Source of the DNA: Stropharia rugosoannulata
Taxonomy: Eukaryota; Basidiomycota; Agaricomycetes; Agaricales; Strophariaceae
Reading direction: 5' to 3'
Assembly: GCA_028532985.1 (NCBI GenBank)
Contig: JANCIK010000013.1
Coordinates: 1,364,001 to 1,428,000 of the forward strand
DNA length: 64,000 nt
Numbering within the stretch: the first letter of the stretch is position 1; every line of letters begins with the position of its first letter. The notes under the pieces were generated by a model. That model did not search any database and was not told the DNA's origin. It was given only the letters and a program-made list of their open reading frames with translations. This document shows positions 24,000-36,636 of this stretch, in pieces. The position numbers were made by a program, and so were the translations under genes.

Positions 24000-24345
24000 C
24001 CTTGCATCTCGATTTTTTTTGTCTGTATATACCGCCCCTTGAAGTTAGATCAAGGGCAATTTAATGTATCAGTATATCTTGAAACTTTGACTTCAGAAGT
24101 CAAAGTAAAATTAATTTTTTGTCATTTGCTTGTAAACATCAGTTTGAGTGAAGTCAGGTAAAAATATACATTGATGCAAAATGTGTGAAGTCCTTAATAT
24201 GCGAAGTTGCAAATTGTGGCCGGCGGCGTCATGTCAGGTTAGAAGTTAATTTAAATGTATCACAATATATCTATCCCTAGGTAACTTTATGTACATTTTC
24301 GACTGATTGTGACATGTGAGACCGGCGGTGAGACCGGCGGTTTCA
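24000..24345. other. intergenic spacer inside KDZ element
   Basis: AT-rich DNA between the convergent genes A and B. It contains three CCGGCGG heptamers (near 24220, 24322 and 24334), two of them 12 bp apart in direct orientation. No ORF of note. Confidence 0.6.
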
Positions 24346-26703
24346 TTATTTCCCCGATCGTCTATTTGTTGAAGATTTTTTGTGGCCACTGTTGTGGTCA
24401 GTCGAGGCTGGTCGGCGCGAGGCTAGGCGAGCTGAATGGCGCATGCCGTGAGCATTGTCAACATGTTCCCTTAACTTTGGTCGTCCTCGGTGCCTCTTGA
24501 CTTCAACCACATTCTCGATATCCGAGACCGCCGGTCTTGAAGCAATTCGTCTGGAAGACCGGCGTTCACTTTCTCCATCTCCATTCTTGCTGTGTGAGCG
24601 TCCTCTGGAAACAGTCTTGTGTTTTGTCTGCTTTGTTCCTCCTTCCTTTGCATCAGGTTCGACAATTCTTACCCTTGACTGATTTCTATCCCTTGTATTC
24701 GATATATCCCGCAGTCCAGGGGGTCTGCCTTTCTGGGCACGGAATGTATTTCTTCTGCTGGGTCCTTCATCTTTGCTGTCAGACCAGCGGTCGTCAACTG
24801 ATCCTGATGCAGATGTTAACTGCCGGTCTCTTAATTCTTCCACCTTGTCTGACTGGTCCTCCACATCTGAATCATGTTCCGAAACTGATTCTTTCTTCTT
24901 ACCCTTACGATTCTTGAGAATAAACTTTTTTGCAATGAATCTTGACCTGGATCTAATCCTATTAGTTATTTGTCTAGGCCGGCGGTCCACATTGTCTTCA
25001 GATATGGATGACTCCTTGTGCTTGAGTCTCGTCAGGGGTGCTGGACTTCCTGACATATTGTCATCATCTGATGGCCGCCGATCGAGAATCATGACCGGCG
25101 GTGCATCACTATCCTGCGACTTTGTGGTGATAGAGTCATCAGTGTAGACTTCTGCCATTTGTTGAAGGTCAGCCAAACTGATATCATCCTCTCTATTCAT
25201 CCCGAGGTCTGGGTCTGGTATAGCGAATGATGTGAATAACTCTTCAGGGTACATCTGAGGCACCGGTTCAACAGCGCCATTAGGAATGGCATGAAATTTG
25301 AAGGGAATTTCATTTGCCGCTTGGCACCGGCGGATGAGATTGAGAATATCAAATGCTGTTGACCTGTTATATGATGAAGGGTCCCGAAACGAGATGCCAT
25401 GAGGCATGTAGAGAGGGTCGACGAAGTCCTGCCAATTGTGCTTGTTTTTGATTGATGTGTACGGTGGGCCCCTGGATGATTTCGTTGCTAGTGCTACTCA
25501 ATCAGGTACATACATTAATTGTCAAATTACGTTGAAAACATATACACATACCGAAGTGCAATCCGTAGTACTTGCAGATCATCCCCTGCATGACCCTGAG
25601 ACTTTCTTTGCGTCCCTTTGGATTATAGGCAGGCATCCAGGGCATCCCTGATGGATGAGAGCTGGCCTGGTGTTCTACAGATTCAGCACCGGCGGCCTCG
25701 CCACGCTTGAGAGCAGTGATGTGCTCAATGTATTTTATGTAACTGGTCCTAATTGCTGTGTAGCTATTCGGATCAAATTCTTGAAAGCTGGGAAAATTCA
25801 TTGGCGCATTAGGCTGCACTACCTGGGTATCGTAGCTGACCGGCGGTCAGGAACATTCATGTCAACTGCAGAGATGCTCACATTGTGAATGTAGCATGTC
25901 CGTCTGGTTTATCAAAAGTTGTGATCCAGAGTGATCTCACACCCATGCTCTCAAACATTTTCCTATCCACTTCACGACAAATGTCTGAACAGTGCTTCAC
26001 AGCTTGTCTATACAGTCTCTTAGTAATGGACCGGCGGTGTAATCAAAAACTGACTTGGCTTGAACCTCTGGTGGCACACCCTTCGCTTTCCATTCCATCA
26101 CCTCCATTTTGATTGCATCTCGTTCCTCATCTGTCAGCATCTCCTTAATATACTTCTTTGCCCCTGCATAATATTTGATCCAGGAACGGCTACTGTAACC
26201 GCCGGCCCCACAGCCGGCCTCATCATCCGCGACCCTGTCATCGTCACCATCAGATTCCTGATCACTCCCACCCAGTGCCTTTCGTGCACGGCGCTTTGCT
26301 TCCTCTTCAATCTCCTTGCCTTTACGTGCAATGACAACAGAGTCAAAGGTAACATCCATGTTAAAACCTTTAATTTTCATGCGCCTCGACATCTTAGCAT
26401 TATTCTTGAACCAATTGCATATTGACTGTTACAGCATTAGGCGTTACATTGCATACATTGCTTGGGGCATACCCTTTTTTTCTTCTTCCATTCCTCTTGC
26501 ATCTTTTCATCGAAATTGGGATTACTTTTTTTGTATCGTGATCCCCACAATGCTTTGATCATTTTGATGACCTTTTCAGCGAGGAAAGTGCCCTTCCGCT
26601 CTTTGACCTGTGCACGATATCCCTCGACATGATCCCTCAAAATCTCCAACTCCTTCGCTGTCCATATCTGTGTAGAGGCCGGGGTTTCTTCTGGTGTAGG
26701 CAT
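24346..26703 (-). CDS. KDZ-element gene B: AT-hook protein
   Basis: Five exons on the minus strand (26473-26703, 26055-26425, 25882-26007, 25552-25835, 24346-25496) total 2163 nt, 720 aa, with all phases consistent. Introns are 46-55 nt. The N-terminus (I-W-T-A-K-E-L-E-I-L-R-D-H-V-E-G-Y) and the I-C-N-W-F-K-N-N-A-K junction fit a protein family common in basidiomycete genomes and often found near transposons. A middle block reads D-R-K-M-F-E-S-M-G-V-R-S-L-W-I. The C-terminal third is basic and Ser/Arg-rich, with an AT-hook core R-H-R-G-R-P-K near residue 672 and a second Q-K-G-R-P-P. AT-hooks bind the minor groove of AT-rich DNA, so a nuclear DNA-binding role is likely. Two of its introns contain the CCGCCGG heptamer, one directly at the 3' splice site. 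Confidence 0.8.
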
Positions 26704-26861
26704 TATGGGGAAAGGGATGAAAAAATAGACCGATGCATTCCTGCTTATAAGTAGATTAAAATAGATACATTTATTGATAACGACATGAGGCAGAACACAT
26801 GTGCCATTGGTTTCTTAATATAAGGTCGAACACTGAATGCACACGCAACTGTCTACTCCCA

Positions 26862-29800
26862 ATGCGCCGTGTCCGTATAACCCAGCACAATGTTCCAAAT
26901 CAAGCTGGTGGCATCCAGATAGAAGAGCGGGACCATAGAGGAAAGGTCATTACAAAGAAGCGCAAACGTGGTGGGGAACCCATTGCAGAGAATGTAGCAC
27001 TGACTATTCCTGCTATTCCTGCTATTCCAGATGTTCCACCAGGCTTTGAACCACAGGAAGTACCTGACCGTCTAGACTATGCTGGAGATATAACTGAGGA
27101 TCAGGTTATCGAAAACCTACAAAACTTGGATTTACCAGTATACAGAGGCAAGGTATGTTATATCACCCACATGAATTGCACACTGCATATATTAAATTGT
27201 GCAGTCGCAAAACGATTTTCTTAGAGAATGGCTGGTCAGAAGGGATACCCACTTGAAGATTGTGATGGCATCTCATGCACCTGCCAGAGGGATCGATACA
27301 TGCAATGCTTGCAATGCACCTGCTGCCAAATGGAAGTGTAAGGCATGCTTTGGAGGACGACTCTTATGCACGACATGTTGCTGGCAGATTCATGATTTCA
27401 TGCCATTTCATCGTATTCTTCGTTGGGATGGTAGTGCTTTCACACCGGCGGCACTATGGCAAGTTGGTGTAAAGCTTCATCTTGGCCATCAAGGAAATAG
27501 ATGTCCTAATACAATGGTCGACTACAACAACGTACAGGAAATGCAAGAGGGAGAATATGGCGATGAACATGAAAATGATCTCCGCCGGGCTTACAATGCC
27601 GGTCTGCAACCCGAAGCTGAGGAAGTCGCTGATGAATACATTGATGAAGACACAATTGTCTTTGATATTGATGTTACTTACCCTCAAGTCTTACCGAGGC
27701 CAGCCCAAAATGATACCCATGGTAATCCATTTGTCACAATTGTCGAGGTGAATGGCATTCATCACCTGCCGGCTGTCAAATGTCACTGCAACAATCAGCC
27801 GCCGGAGGATAGCCAATACATGCAGCTGGCACTATTCCCAACCTCCTTTGATGTGATCAAGACTGTATTCACATTTGCTGTTCTTCGGGACTTCAGGCTG
27901 TCTAACCTGGAGTGCAAGACATCTGCATATCAGTATTACACAAAGCTCCGCCGGTTGACCTGCCCTGCCTTCCCACAGGCAGTATTGGATCGATATCGTG
28001 AGCTCCGCCGGCTCAGTAGACAATTTCGGAACATGAAGATGTGGACCATGCATGGCAGAGCACATGGGCTATGGCAATCAGAACCTGACCCACCAGCTAT
28101 CCCCGATGTCCGGATCCTGGCTGACAATGAAATACCAAATGAGGATATTATGCCTCCACCAGTTGCAGAACAGTCTGAATCAGACAGTGAAGATGGGGCA
28201 AGTGAAGACGCCGCCGGTGGCACCGCCGGAGGGATTAAAACGACACCATCGATGTACGGCGATATACTGGCTCTATTTTGCCCTGCTTGTCCTCAACCAG
28301 AAATTAACCTCCCTGAAGACTGGAAAGAGAATGACAAGAAGTTTCTTTTTATTCGCAAGTACTGTGCTGATGGGAATTTCAAGGCTGACCATTTAAATCA
28401 AAAGAATGCCCATGATGATATTGATCTGACAGCCGGCCAGGCATTCATGACAGCCGCCGGTCCATACCAGGAGCATTTGAAGGATGCCAAAAAATATTCC
28501 AGGAAATTCAAGGAGCCGCCGACTTGCCATTCTCATCGTGCCCAGCTTGACAGTGAAAAGGTTGTTTCTGGCCGCCGGGTCAGAGGGATTGGTGTACAGG
28601 CATGTGCAAGACACGGCTGCTTCTGTCCAGGCAGCCTTGTTGACTTCGAATTGGGTGAACGTCAAATGTGCATGGACTACAGTATTTCTGAAGCACTCAA
28701 GCATACCAACACCGGCGGCATCGAGACTGTCATGTTCATTTATGACATTATGTGTCAGTTCTACAAGAATATGACTAGGCGATTTCGACTAATGAAGGGT
28801 CTCACTTGGCCACAAAGACTTCGATGCATACGCGCAGTGGGTCTCTGGCATGTACATGGCCACAAGACAGAATGTCTATATAGATGGGCATCTACCTATA
28901 TCCCTGGTGTTGGCATGGTAGACGGAGAAATCCTGGAAACCCTGTGGAGCCTGCTAAACAAGACATCTCGCAGTGTTCGGACTGCAACCGCCGGCCATAG
29001 AGCTGAAGTACTCGATGATCACATGGGCGATTCTAATTGGAAGAAGACGGTCAATATGCCATCTACAATCATCAAGAAATATATTCGAGCAGTGAATCAA
29101 GAAATTGATGCTATTGTGTACTATAATGATATTACCGCAAGTATGCCGGCGGATAAACTGCCAGAATGGTTGGAACAGATCGAGGCTGCTGAACGCCGCC
29201 GAGATGAGGACCCAGAAGCAATGGACATTTATCGACCGGCTGTTCAGAAGGCTGCAACGATGCGAGAAATTGAGGTGCAGCTTTCAGAGAATGAAATTCG
29301 AAACGGAGAGACCGGCGGTCGAGCTGTATGGCTCTCACAGGGTATTCAAGCTGAGCAAATGCAGTGCGTAGTGTCAATCATTATTACCAGCCAATTTATT
29401 CATTATTTAGAAATGAATTGCGGTCCCATGTCCGCCGTATGCCTGGAGACCCAACAGTGGCTCAGCGTCAGGATCTTGTACGCCGCCGGCACACACTTCG
29501 CAAGCAGCTGGACAAATTTTCTCGCAATGCAGTTGACATCATGGGCATTGATATTTTGAATTCTTTCAATGATGAACATGATGTTCCCATCCTGGATGGT
29601 GCACAAACGGATGAAGAAGCAGAGGTGGCCAATGAAGAAGTCAGTAATGCTGACCCAGAAAGGCAGCTAATGGCATTCCCTTCTGAAATCACCGAAGAGA
29701 TTTTGACATCCGCCGGTGCATCTGCCCAGGATAAATCTATGCTCTGCCGGTTACAGAAAACAGAGCTAAAGATCAGAAAAGCTCATGCTGATGATTTATT

Positions 29801-30565
29801 GGAATCTATTCGTGGAGAAATCATTCAGAAATCTTGGCTATATGCATTTGATGTCAGGAGGACAGATGGTGCACATCACACCAGAGCTCAGGATCGTGTG
29901 GTCGTGTTGGCACAGGCAACCAGTACACACCGGCGGAAATATAATGAAAACAGATTGTCAATGCTACGCCTTGCAAAGGATGACACTGATAGGGCTGCCA
30001 TTGAACAACAATTCCCCATCATGTCAAAAGCTGATACAAATACTAGTGCATCAATAACTGAACCGAATGCAAGGGGGGGTAGCAGTTCTCGAATGGCTTG
30101 GATATGGAGAATAGAACATAATATGGATCCGCCGGATGATAATCCGCCGGTCGCAGGAAATCTCAATCGCGAAAGAATCAATGATTGTAAGTTTTATTGA
30201 TATTCATCAAGCTGTGCCTAAATACAATTGTAGTCTATCGAATTCATTGGCTATGAGCAAGAGCACAGAAAATGCGCTGGGAGGAAGAGGTTGTTCTATG
30301 TCAGCATGAAATGGACTGGACAGTCCGGTTCTATGTGCATATGGCAAATATGTGGAAAGACCGGCGGAATGTCTGGGCAGATGCAGTAACCGCCATTCAA
30401 AACCCATCAAATGACGCCGCCGGCCAATTCAACGCTCACCCACTAGGTTTCCAGGCTTATGCACAGGCACAGATCAACTTATGGAATGAATTAGGTAGGG
30501 TAGCAGATGCTAGATTTAGTAAGGCACATGTACATTATATAAGCCACTGGTATCATGTGGCCTGA
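26862..30565 (+). CDS. KDZ transposase with CxC2 cysteine cluster
   Basis: Four exons (26862-27152, 27205-29363, 29411-30186, 30258-30565) total 3534 nt, 1177 aa, frame closed. Residues about 128-185 form the CxC2 cysteine cluster (C-N-A-C-N-A-P, W-K-C-K-A-C, L-L-C-T-T-C-C, R-W-D-G). The KDZ RNase H-like domain shows the conserved landmarks A-D-G-N-F-K (Asp near 487), A-R-H-G-C-F near 565, G-E-R-Q-M-C-M-D-Y, Y-D-I-M-C-Q (Asp near 610) and V-D-G-E (near 669). The catalytic acidic residues therefore look intact. The C-terminus (R-A-Q-K-M-R-W-E-E-E-V) is typical. The start at 26862 is the ATG nearest the conserved text; an upstream in-frame ATG exists at 26799. It divergently flanks gene B across about 160 bp, probably a shared promoter. 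Confidence 0.92.
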
Positions 30566-31059
30566 GGAATGAATACATGTGACCTTATCAATCAACCATC
30601 TCTGCACTGTTGATCTTGTCTTTCATTTTTACCTCCACGGCTACTCAAACTCCTTCTCATCACAATGTCTTCTTCAAACACCAACCCCATGCCGATCCTT
30701 GATGAAGACGCCCGCATCGATCATGTGCAGTGCAACCTGCTTCTTTACCTCTGCATGTTTCGCATCCGCTGTGGCCTCAGATACTCGATCACTGGTGGCG
30801 AGCTTCGCCATGATAACCCCTATGCCCGCCTGCTTATGAAGGAAATAGTGAGTTTTATCTATTGATTATTGCTTCACAGTTAACAGTTCTATTCAGGAAT
30901 TCACATTGATTCACATTTCAACATGTGTAATGAAAGGATACCGAATGAGGCAGCCGTATCTACTAGATCAGTTGGCCATCAACGGTTACGGCATCGCCCG
31001 CCGGCCAAATGGCATTCTGATTCCGCCGGCCTACAACCTGCATCAGGAAAATGACTTTT

Positions 31060-33418
31060 GTCCCCAGGGGCTTTGTATCTCCCTGGCACTGCCTTAGAGA
31101 TCCTAAGGCAGCCAGGGCATGCAAAGCAGCCAGGGCCCTTAGGTGCACTCAGGGCAAGGTCCCTCTGCAAACAACCAGGTACAACTTTCCCAAGGCAATC
31201 CAGGGCAGCTCAAGGCATCCTAGGATCCACCAGATGTACCTTGTATCATTCAAAGATGTTTAGATATAATGCCATTTAACAAGTACTATTCAAACTTCTT
31301 ATAAAAAACAAGTTATATATTGACTCTAACTACACTAGATAATACAGTATTCATGTAGATACATATAATACAACACAGTGATAGGGCGCTTATGAAGATG
31401 GTAATTCTGCTCGGAATAACGCGTTCAGGGGCTCGTTAGAAAGCCAGAATTAACGCGAAGAAGCTCCAAAAAACCGCGACGCAATTGAAGAAGTTGTTCT
31501 TGACTTAGAGCAAAATTAGTCCAAGACAGGGAGATGGAGGAGGACATGGCTACTCACAGGCATCCAGGAGTCTCAAAATTTGTGTAAGGAACGCGTTCAA
31601 ACCCCACATAAATGGTGAATAAACATGCCAAGTTGCGAAAGCCTTTGTTGAAAATTGAAGGAGGGAGATGATATATAAGTCTGCAATAGTAGTCATATGG
31701 TCAATAGGGACATCGGATATTGAGGGCGTATCGGACGCCGTAAACTGGTCGATTAGTCGATATATATCTATAGTAAAAGACTCCAAAAAGAATTAGCCAA
31801 AAATACGAACTGGAACCCAAGATATGAAGTACTTTACCTAGAGAGGGGAGGGGGAGGAGGAGTACATGGCGGATTTTTGGGTTCCAAGCAACAATATGGA
31901 GCGTTTGGGGGCTCGTTCGAAAGCTACAATCAAGGGGAATTAGGCATTGCAAGAATTGAAGAGATGGAAGACGAACCTATGTCAGAATCAAAGAAATACC
32001 TCAAAACTCCGAAGTTGACTAGCAACTTGAGATGAAGGACGCTTGGTTGCCCCAAAAATTAAGCCGTCGCAGGAGCAGGTACCTTATGTAGTTGAGTAAG
32101 TTTTCCCAAAGTTTGAAACACTCAGGACATCTAGAAGCGCACCTATGAATTAATTTGTCCCACTTAGGGGAAGGAGGACACACAGAGTGAGATCGCCCTT
32201 AAACTCGTTAAATCATGCAATGAATGGTACTGTTGGATAGGTATTAATGAGACGAACCAGGAAATGCCAATATCATACTGTTTGGCCGGGTATTGACAGA
32301 TATATGAGGGAAAATGCGTCCTAAGGGCACTTGACACCTATAAGATGGTACTTGGCAAGTACAGGATGGATTCCTATGATCTTGGAGACGGTTGGCAGAG
32401 GACTAAGATGGTCTTGAAGGTGCAAAAGGAATTGGGAGTGAAGGTAGACAGGATCTGGAGTTATGGCACTTTCAAGCAGAGGCAGTCCAGGGGCAGGAGG
32501 AGCACATCACAGTTGGACGGCTTCCAGACGTCGGAATCAAACGTTCAAGGACTCGATGGAATCCCCTAATCTTCAGGAGCTCATATGTGAAAAGAACGAC
32601 GCAATAAACCCAACACATACCTTTAAAATCGATAAAACATCGGAAATTGGGGGAAGGAGGGTAACATAGCCGGTTCTCGCCTTCCAGGCGACCAAATCCA
32701 TCGGTATTGAGCTCGTTAGAATCGCATAATTGCCCACATTCTGAATCTTTGGCGACCGAAGGCTCGGAATAAACGGATGAGAAGGGAAATGGTGAACTGT
32801 ACCAATAGGGGTCTCCAGATGGTGCTAAGTTTGCACGTCGAATACTGGTTCGTTTGGAGTGTTCTTGGGTGCGTTAGAAACGTATAGATGAGCTAAGGAC
32901 GTACCAAAAAACCGCTTTATAATGCGGTTCACCGTTCCGACGATATACAGCAATCTCTATTGGAACAGGCCCATTCCATGATCCATCCTAAGCCCAGGTC
33001 AGGATCCAACAAGGTAGCAGCCATCAAGAACTGCCTGAGTAGAGTGAAGCCCAAGCATACAAGTAAAGTTGGGTGAGGGGGGTGGGGAACACAAGAGTGA
33101 AGTGCAAGTGAACTTAGAGGATTAGTCGACTTAGTGCGATATTGGATAGGCTTACATAATCAAATTATCGGACTATTTGAAGTACTTAAATGGGCATGTC
33201 ACCCACATAATGTGTATAATTTTAATGTTTGAAAATCAACAATGAAGGTGGGAAAAGTTGTTCAAGCTGGCTTTATTTCCCCACGTTGCATGGAAATTCA
33301 AAGCATGCCAGGGCATGCCAGGACATGCCAAGGCATCTCATGACATCCTAAAGTAGTTAAAGGCCCCATCAATTGATGATCTGATCGCACTTTCCTAAAG
33401 TGCCCTCCGATCAAAAGT
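31060..33418. mobile_element. nested insertion in gene D, 2.36 kb
   Basis: This interval lacks the heptamer found throughout the surrounding transposon and contains copy 2 of the dispersed repeat seen at 329-1459. It is flanked by CTTTT on both sides (31055-31059 and 33419-33423), compatible with a 5-bp duplication. Its ends are rich in catgccagg/ccagggcatg repeats (31090-31230 and 33300-33345). No transposase or RT is encoded. Class unknown. Confidence 0.65.
31272..32434 (+). repeat. dispersed non-coding repeat, copy 2
   Basis: Same-orientation match to 329-1459 (shared blocks such as atagggcgcttatgaagatg and ggagatggaggaggacatgg). It diverges from copy 1 after about 32434. Confidence 0.8.
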
Positions 33419-35270
33419 CTTTTTCGTGATGTGGAGTTCATGAGAAAAGAAGATGTCCTGCTAATGTCAATGACGGAGACAACACCTATTTGGTGGCTCG
33501 CACTGGTGGATGATATCGAGGACTACCAAGTCACCGCCGATTCCATCCGCCACCACTTCGAGATACTTCTAACTTTCATGATAGATTTCCACGACAACAT
33601 GCACCAAATGCCAGATCTCCCTGGCAGTCCAGTGCCATGGGTCGAGATTCCAGGACTCGCAGCAAGGCCGGCGGGGTCCAACCCAACACTCGATCAAGTT
33701 TGTGAATCCTGCTTGAAGAAGGATGAAAAGTTAGAATGGCTTGAATTTTATTTCAAGATGTTGAAGGGCGAGTTCGAACGGGGACAGCGAGGTGGGCCTC
33801 AAGAGCCCAGGGAGAGCATGTGGGAGAACCTTCGACCGCCGGGCAAGAACACCTACACCTATCCCCCCCAGGAACCTCTCCCCGGAATCGCAGGACGCAA
33901 CTGTCTCTTGCCGCGATTCATCAGCCCACTGCCAGAAGACAGCAGTCCTAGTCCCTCGGTTGGGTCATCATCTCAGGGAAGCTCCACGATGTCGGATGAA
34001 TTCTCGAATTCACCCGCCGGTCCTACGACAGCCCCACGCACATTCCAACTTCGTTCAGGCGTGGCCTCTGTCGAAGAGCTGGCTGCATACATCGCCGGGA
34101 AGCCATTCGCCAATGGCAGATTAATAATCAATGACCCAGTGCAGCAAAGGCCTGTCGCGGATACCCACATTGGCAAAGGGAAGGGGCGAGAAATCACCAT
34201 TGCGACAATCATGAATGAGCCAACGACCGCCGGTGGTGACATCGCCAGATCAAATATCCAGCCAGACTTGGATGAAGACGAGCTGCCAATGGAGGTCCCA
34301 GTCGCAGAGGACGTGGATGATGAAGGTGAAGGAACCGAAGAGGATGAAGGGGACAACGAAGCAGATAAACATGAATCTGCGTGCACGACAGATGGTGAGG
34401 AGACCGATGATGAAGATGAACCCCCGATGGACGTACCGGCGGACAAGGTGGTCTTGCCTGCGAGACCCCTCCCCAAATGCAATGTCACCAAACCTGGACG
34501 GGCCTCTGCCATAGAAATGGAGGCTTACCGGGCTAGCCTGGAGGGGAGACGACCCCCAATGCGGAGGACACCCACTCCACAATTGGTCGACACAACACTC
34601 CCGATCCAGAGGGAGCTTGATTTGCAGGCCGCCGGTCTCATTGGGCAAAGGCCACAACTTGGAGATGGGATGCCTGACGGCAATACCCCGCATCAACCCA
34701 TCGATTTGACGGCCGATGACAATGAAGAGGCGGGGACGCCCATGGAAATCAGTGATGGGGAAGATGAGCCCTCGATTTCAACAATTGTCGCCGCCGGTCA
34801 TAAAGCACTCGAACAGATTGATGAGGATGATGAGGCCCCCATGGAGGTTCCCGCACCAGGAGATGATACACTTCATCTCCTGCAAAATGAGAGTGGGGAT
34901 GAAGATTCACCACCGATGTGTAAGTCTTAATATTTATGACAGATTCGAGCTGTACTAACAACCGGCGGTGTGGCCGGCGGCATTTAGATGTCCACACCGA
35001 TGACGATGACTCGGACAATAGCTCGGTATGCACATCACTTCCTTCTACCTGGAGCCCCAACTCAGACTCCTCTACTTCTGATGATGATGATTAGGATGCA
35101 GATGCAGATGGGGAACCAGACTCAGACGTCTAGGCAGGCAACATCCCATTTTCGATCCATTGCACCGCCGGTCCCCTTCTTCATGTTGTATCATCATCTC
35201 GTCTTCTTGTTAATTAGTTTTTTGTATTTCCCCGTTTGCCCAATTTTTGTTATGTACAAATACAATTTAA

Positions 35271-36570
35271 TCATTTTATGCTTTTAAACATATTCACATT
35301 AGGCCAAGTGCTATGAGTATTTGTATAGTCTGCCATTGTAGACTTTGAGTGAAAGACAAGACAAGTCCGATCCCCTTTACAGTATGCACTGTGAACAACT
35401 ACCCTGCTCGATAGGGCAACTATTGTTCCGGGCCGATAATGAAGATCCAAGCCCAATCCAGGCAGTGACATTGTCCCCTTCTTATAAGTCCCCAAACTGA
35501 TGACAATGTCGAACATCGAGTGACTGCCGCCGGTGTCACGATGCGGTGGTGAGTCTCTGTTGTTGATCACTGTGAGCACGCCAAAAGGCACATTCCCGTG
35601 TTCCAATAGACTCTTCAGCTCTTGTCCATGCCGAACCTGGTCCGGGTGTTCACCTAGCCATGTCAGCATCCTGAGACCGGCGGCATATTGGCTAGGATTA
35701 ACCACACTTAGTAGACCACCCACAAGGGCAAAGAACATATGTTGTTGTCGAAGCCATGTAACACCGGCGGCCTTACGGATATTTTTGCTGACAACTGGCG
35801 GTAACGACATCTGGACACATTCATCAACTCTTGTATTTACAATTATAGATAGACCTACCCCATAGCCCATTTCAAACCATGCTAAGGCAAGACTCACATT
35901 TCCTGGCTTCCTCCAGGCTGCCTTCTGATGATAATTGGCCAGGCCACCTCTCCAGTCTGAATTATTTCTTGTGGTCTTCATTAATGGGGTCAGTTGATCT
36001 AAATTCTCCCATAGACCGTACTGGCCGGCGGTCAGACGGTCAGACCTCATTGTGCGCAACAATTGTCATCACCTACCTGCATATACGACATCATGGCATT
36101 AGGTAGATACCATACCAAAATATTCCCATCCCTATCTGTTACAATGCACGGTGTCTTAATGTATCTCTCCTCCATAAATATAGGCGGAAACTTCTTCAAC
36201 ATTTTTTTCTCAACAGCCTCATTCTTGCCAGTCTGTTTATTTGTCAAGCTCTGAATGTAGTCATGTACATTCCATATAGTTGAATCTAGCATATATCAGT
36301 AATGTCCTTTAAAACACAGGTAAGTCCAGGCTCACATTGGTTTTGATATGCCATAACTAGTGTATCAACAATATCATTACATTCCCATATTAATTGTGCA
36401 GCCCATGACGATGGGGGGGAATTAATTTTAGTCTGATTAATGCGGCAACGGACAGATGTCTGTATGAATGAGGATAGAGAGGCTGTCAGATCAATAGGAC
36501 TATTGTCAGAAGTGGGTTGCATGGTGGTTGAGAAGAAAGGTGTCAACGAACGGGCCACAGGAAAATTCAT
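35271..36570 (-). CDS. TET/JBP-family 2OG-Fe(II) dioxygenase
   Basis: Three minus-strand exons (36336-36570, 36077-36285, 35271-36020) total 1194 nt, 397 aa, phases matching. The C-terminal domain has the Fe(II) site: His and Asp of P-H-R-D-T-G-G near residues 308-310, then G-T-M-S-L-P-G-L-G and P-G-T-I-V-A-L-S-S, the distal His of V-V-H-S-A-Y near 358, and a following G-D-R whose Arg would bind 2-oxoglutarate. Animal TET enzymes oxidise 5-methylcytosine and JBP hydroxylates thymine. The fungal branch is established as KDZ-associated and presumed to act on 5mC. The gene sits against the right TIR. Substrate and activity are inferred. All key residues look present. Confidence 0.85.
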
Positions 36571-36636
36571 GTCTTCCACATCTTGCCTTGTGCATACCGG
36601 CGGTCTCGATAGACAAATTTAGAATGATTTACAATA

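Larger units (their letters stand above)
30665..35094 (+). pseudogene. KDZ-element gene D: acidic repeat protein, split by insertion
   Basis: Exon 1 is 30665-30847, then an intron (GTGAGT..TTCAG), then exon 2 from 30897, which runs open to about 31054. A 2.36-kb insertion then breaks the gene, and the frame resumes near 33419 and runs to 34919. A last intron (GTAAGT..TTTAG) and an exon 34988-35094 end in a Ser/Asp-rich tail. The N-terminal part (residues 1-110) is hydrophobic/helical, and the C-terminal half is very acidic with a repeated P-M-E/D-V-P box (about five copies near 34290, 34425, 34740, 34840 and 34915). Simple removal of the insert with one CTTTT leaves the two parts one base out of frame, so further damage or an unseen intron is likely. 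Function unknown. Confidence 0.65.
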
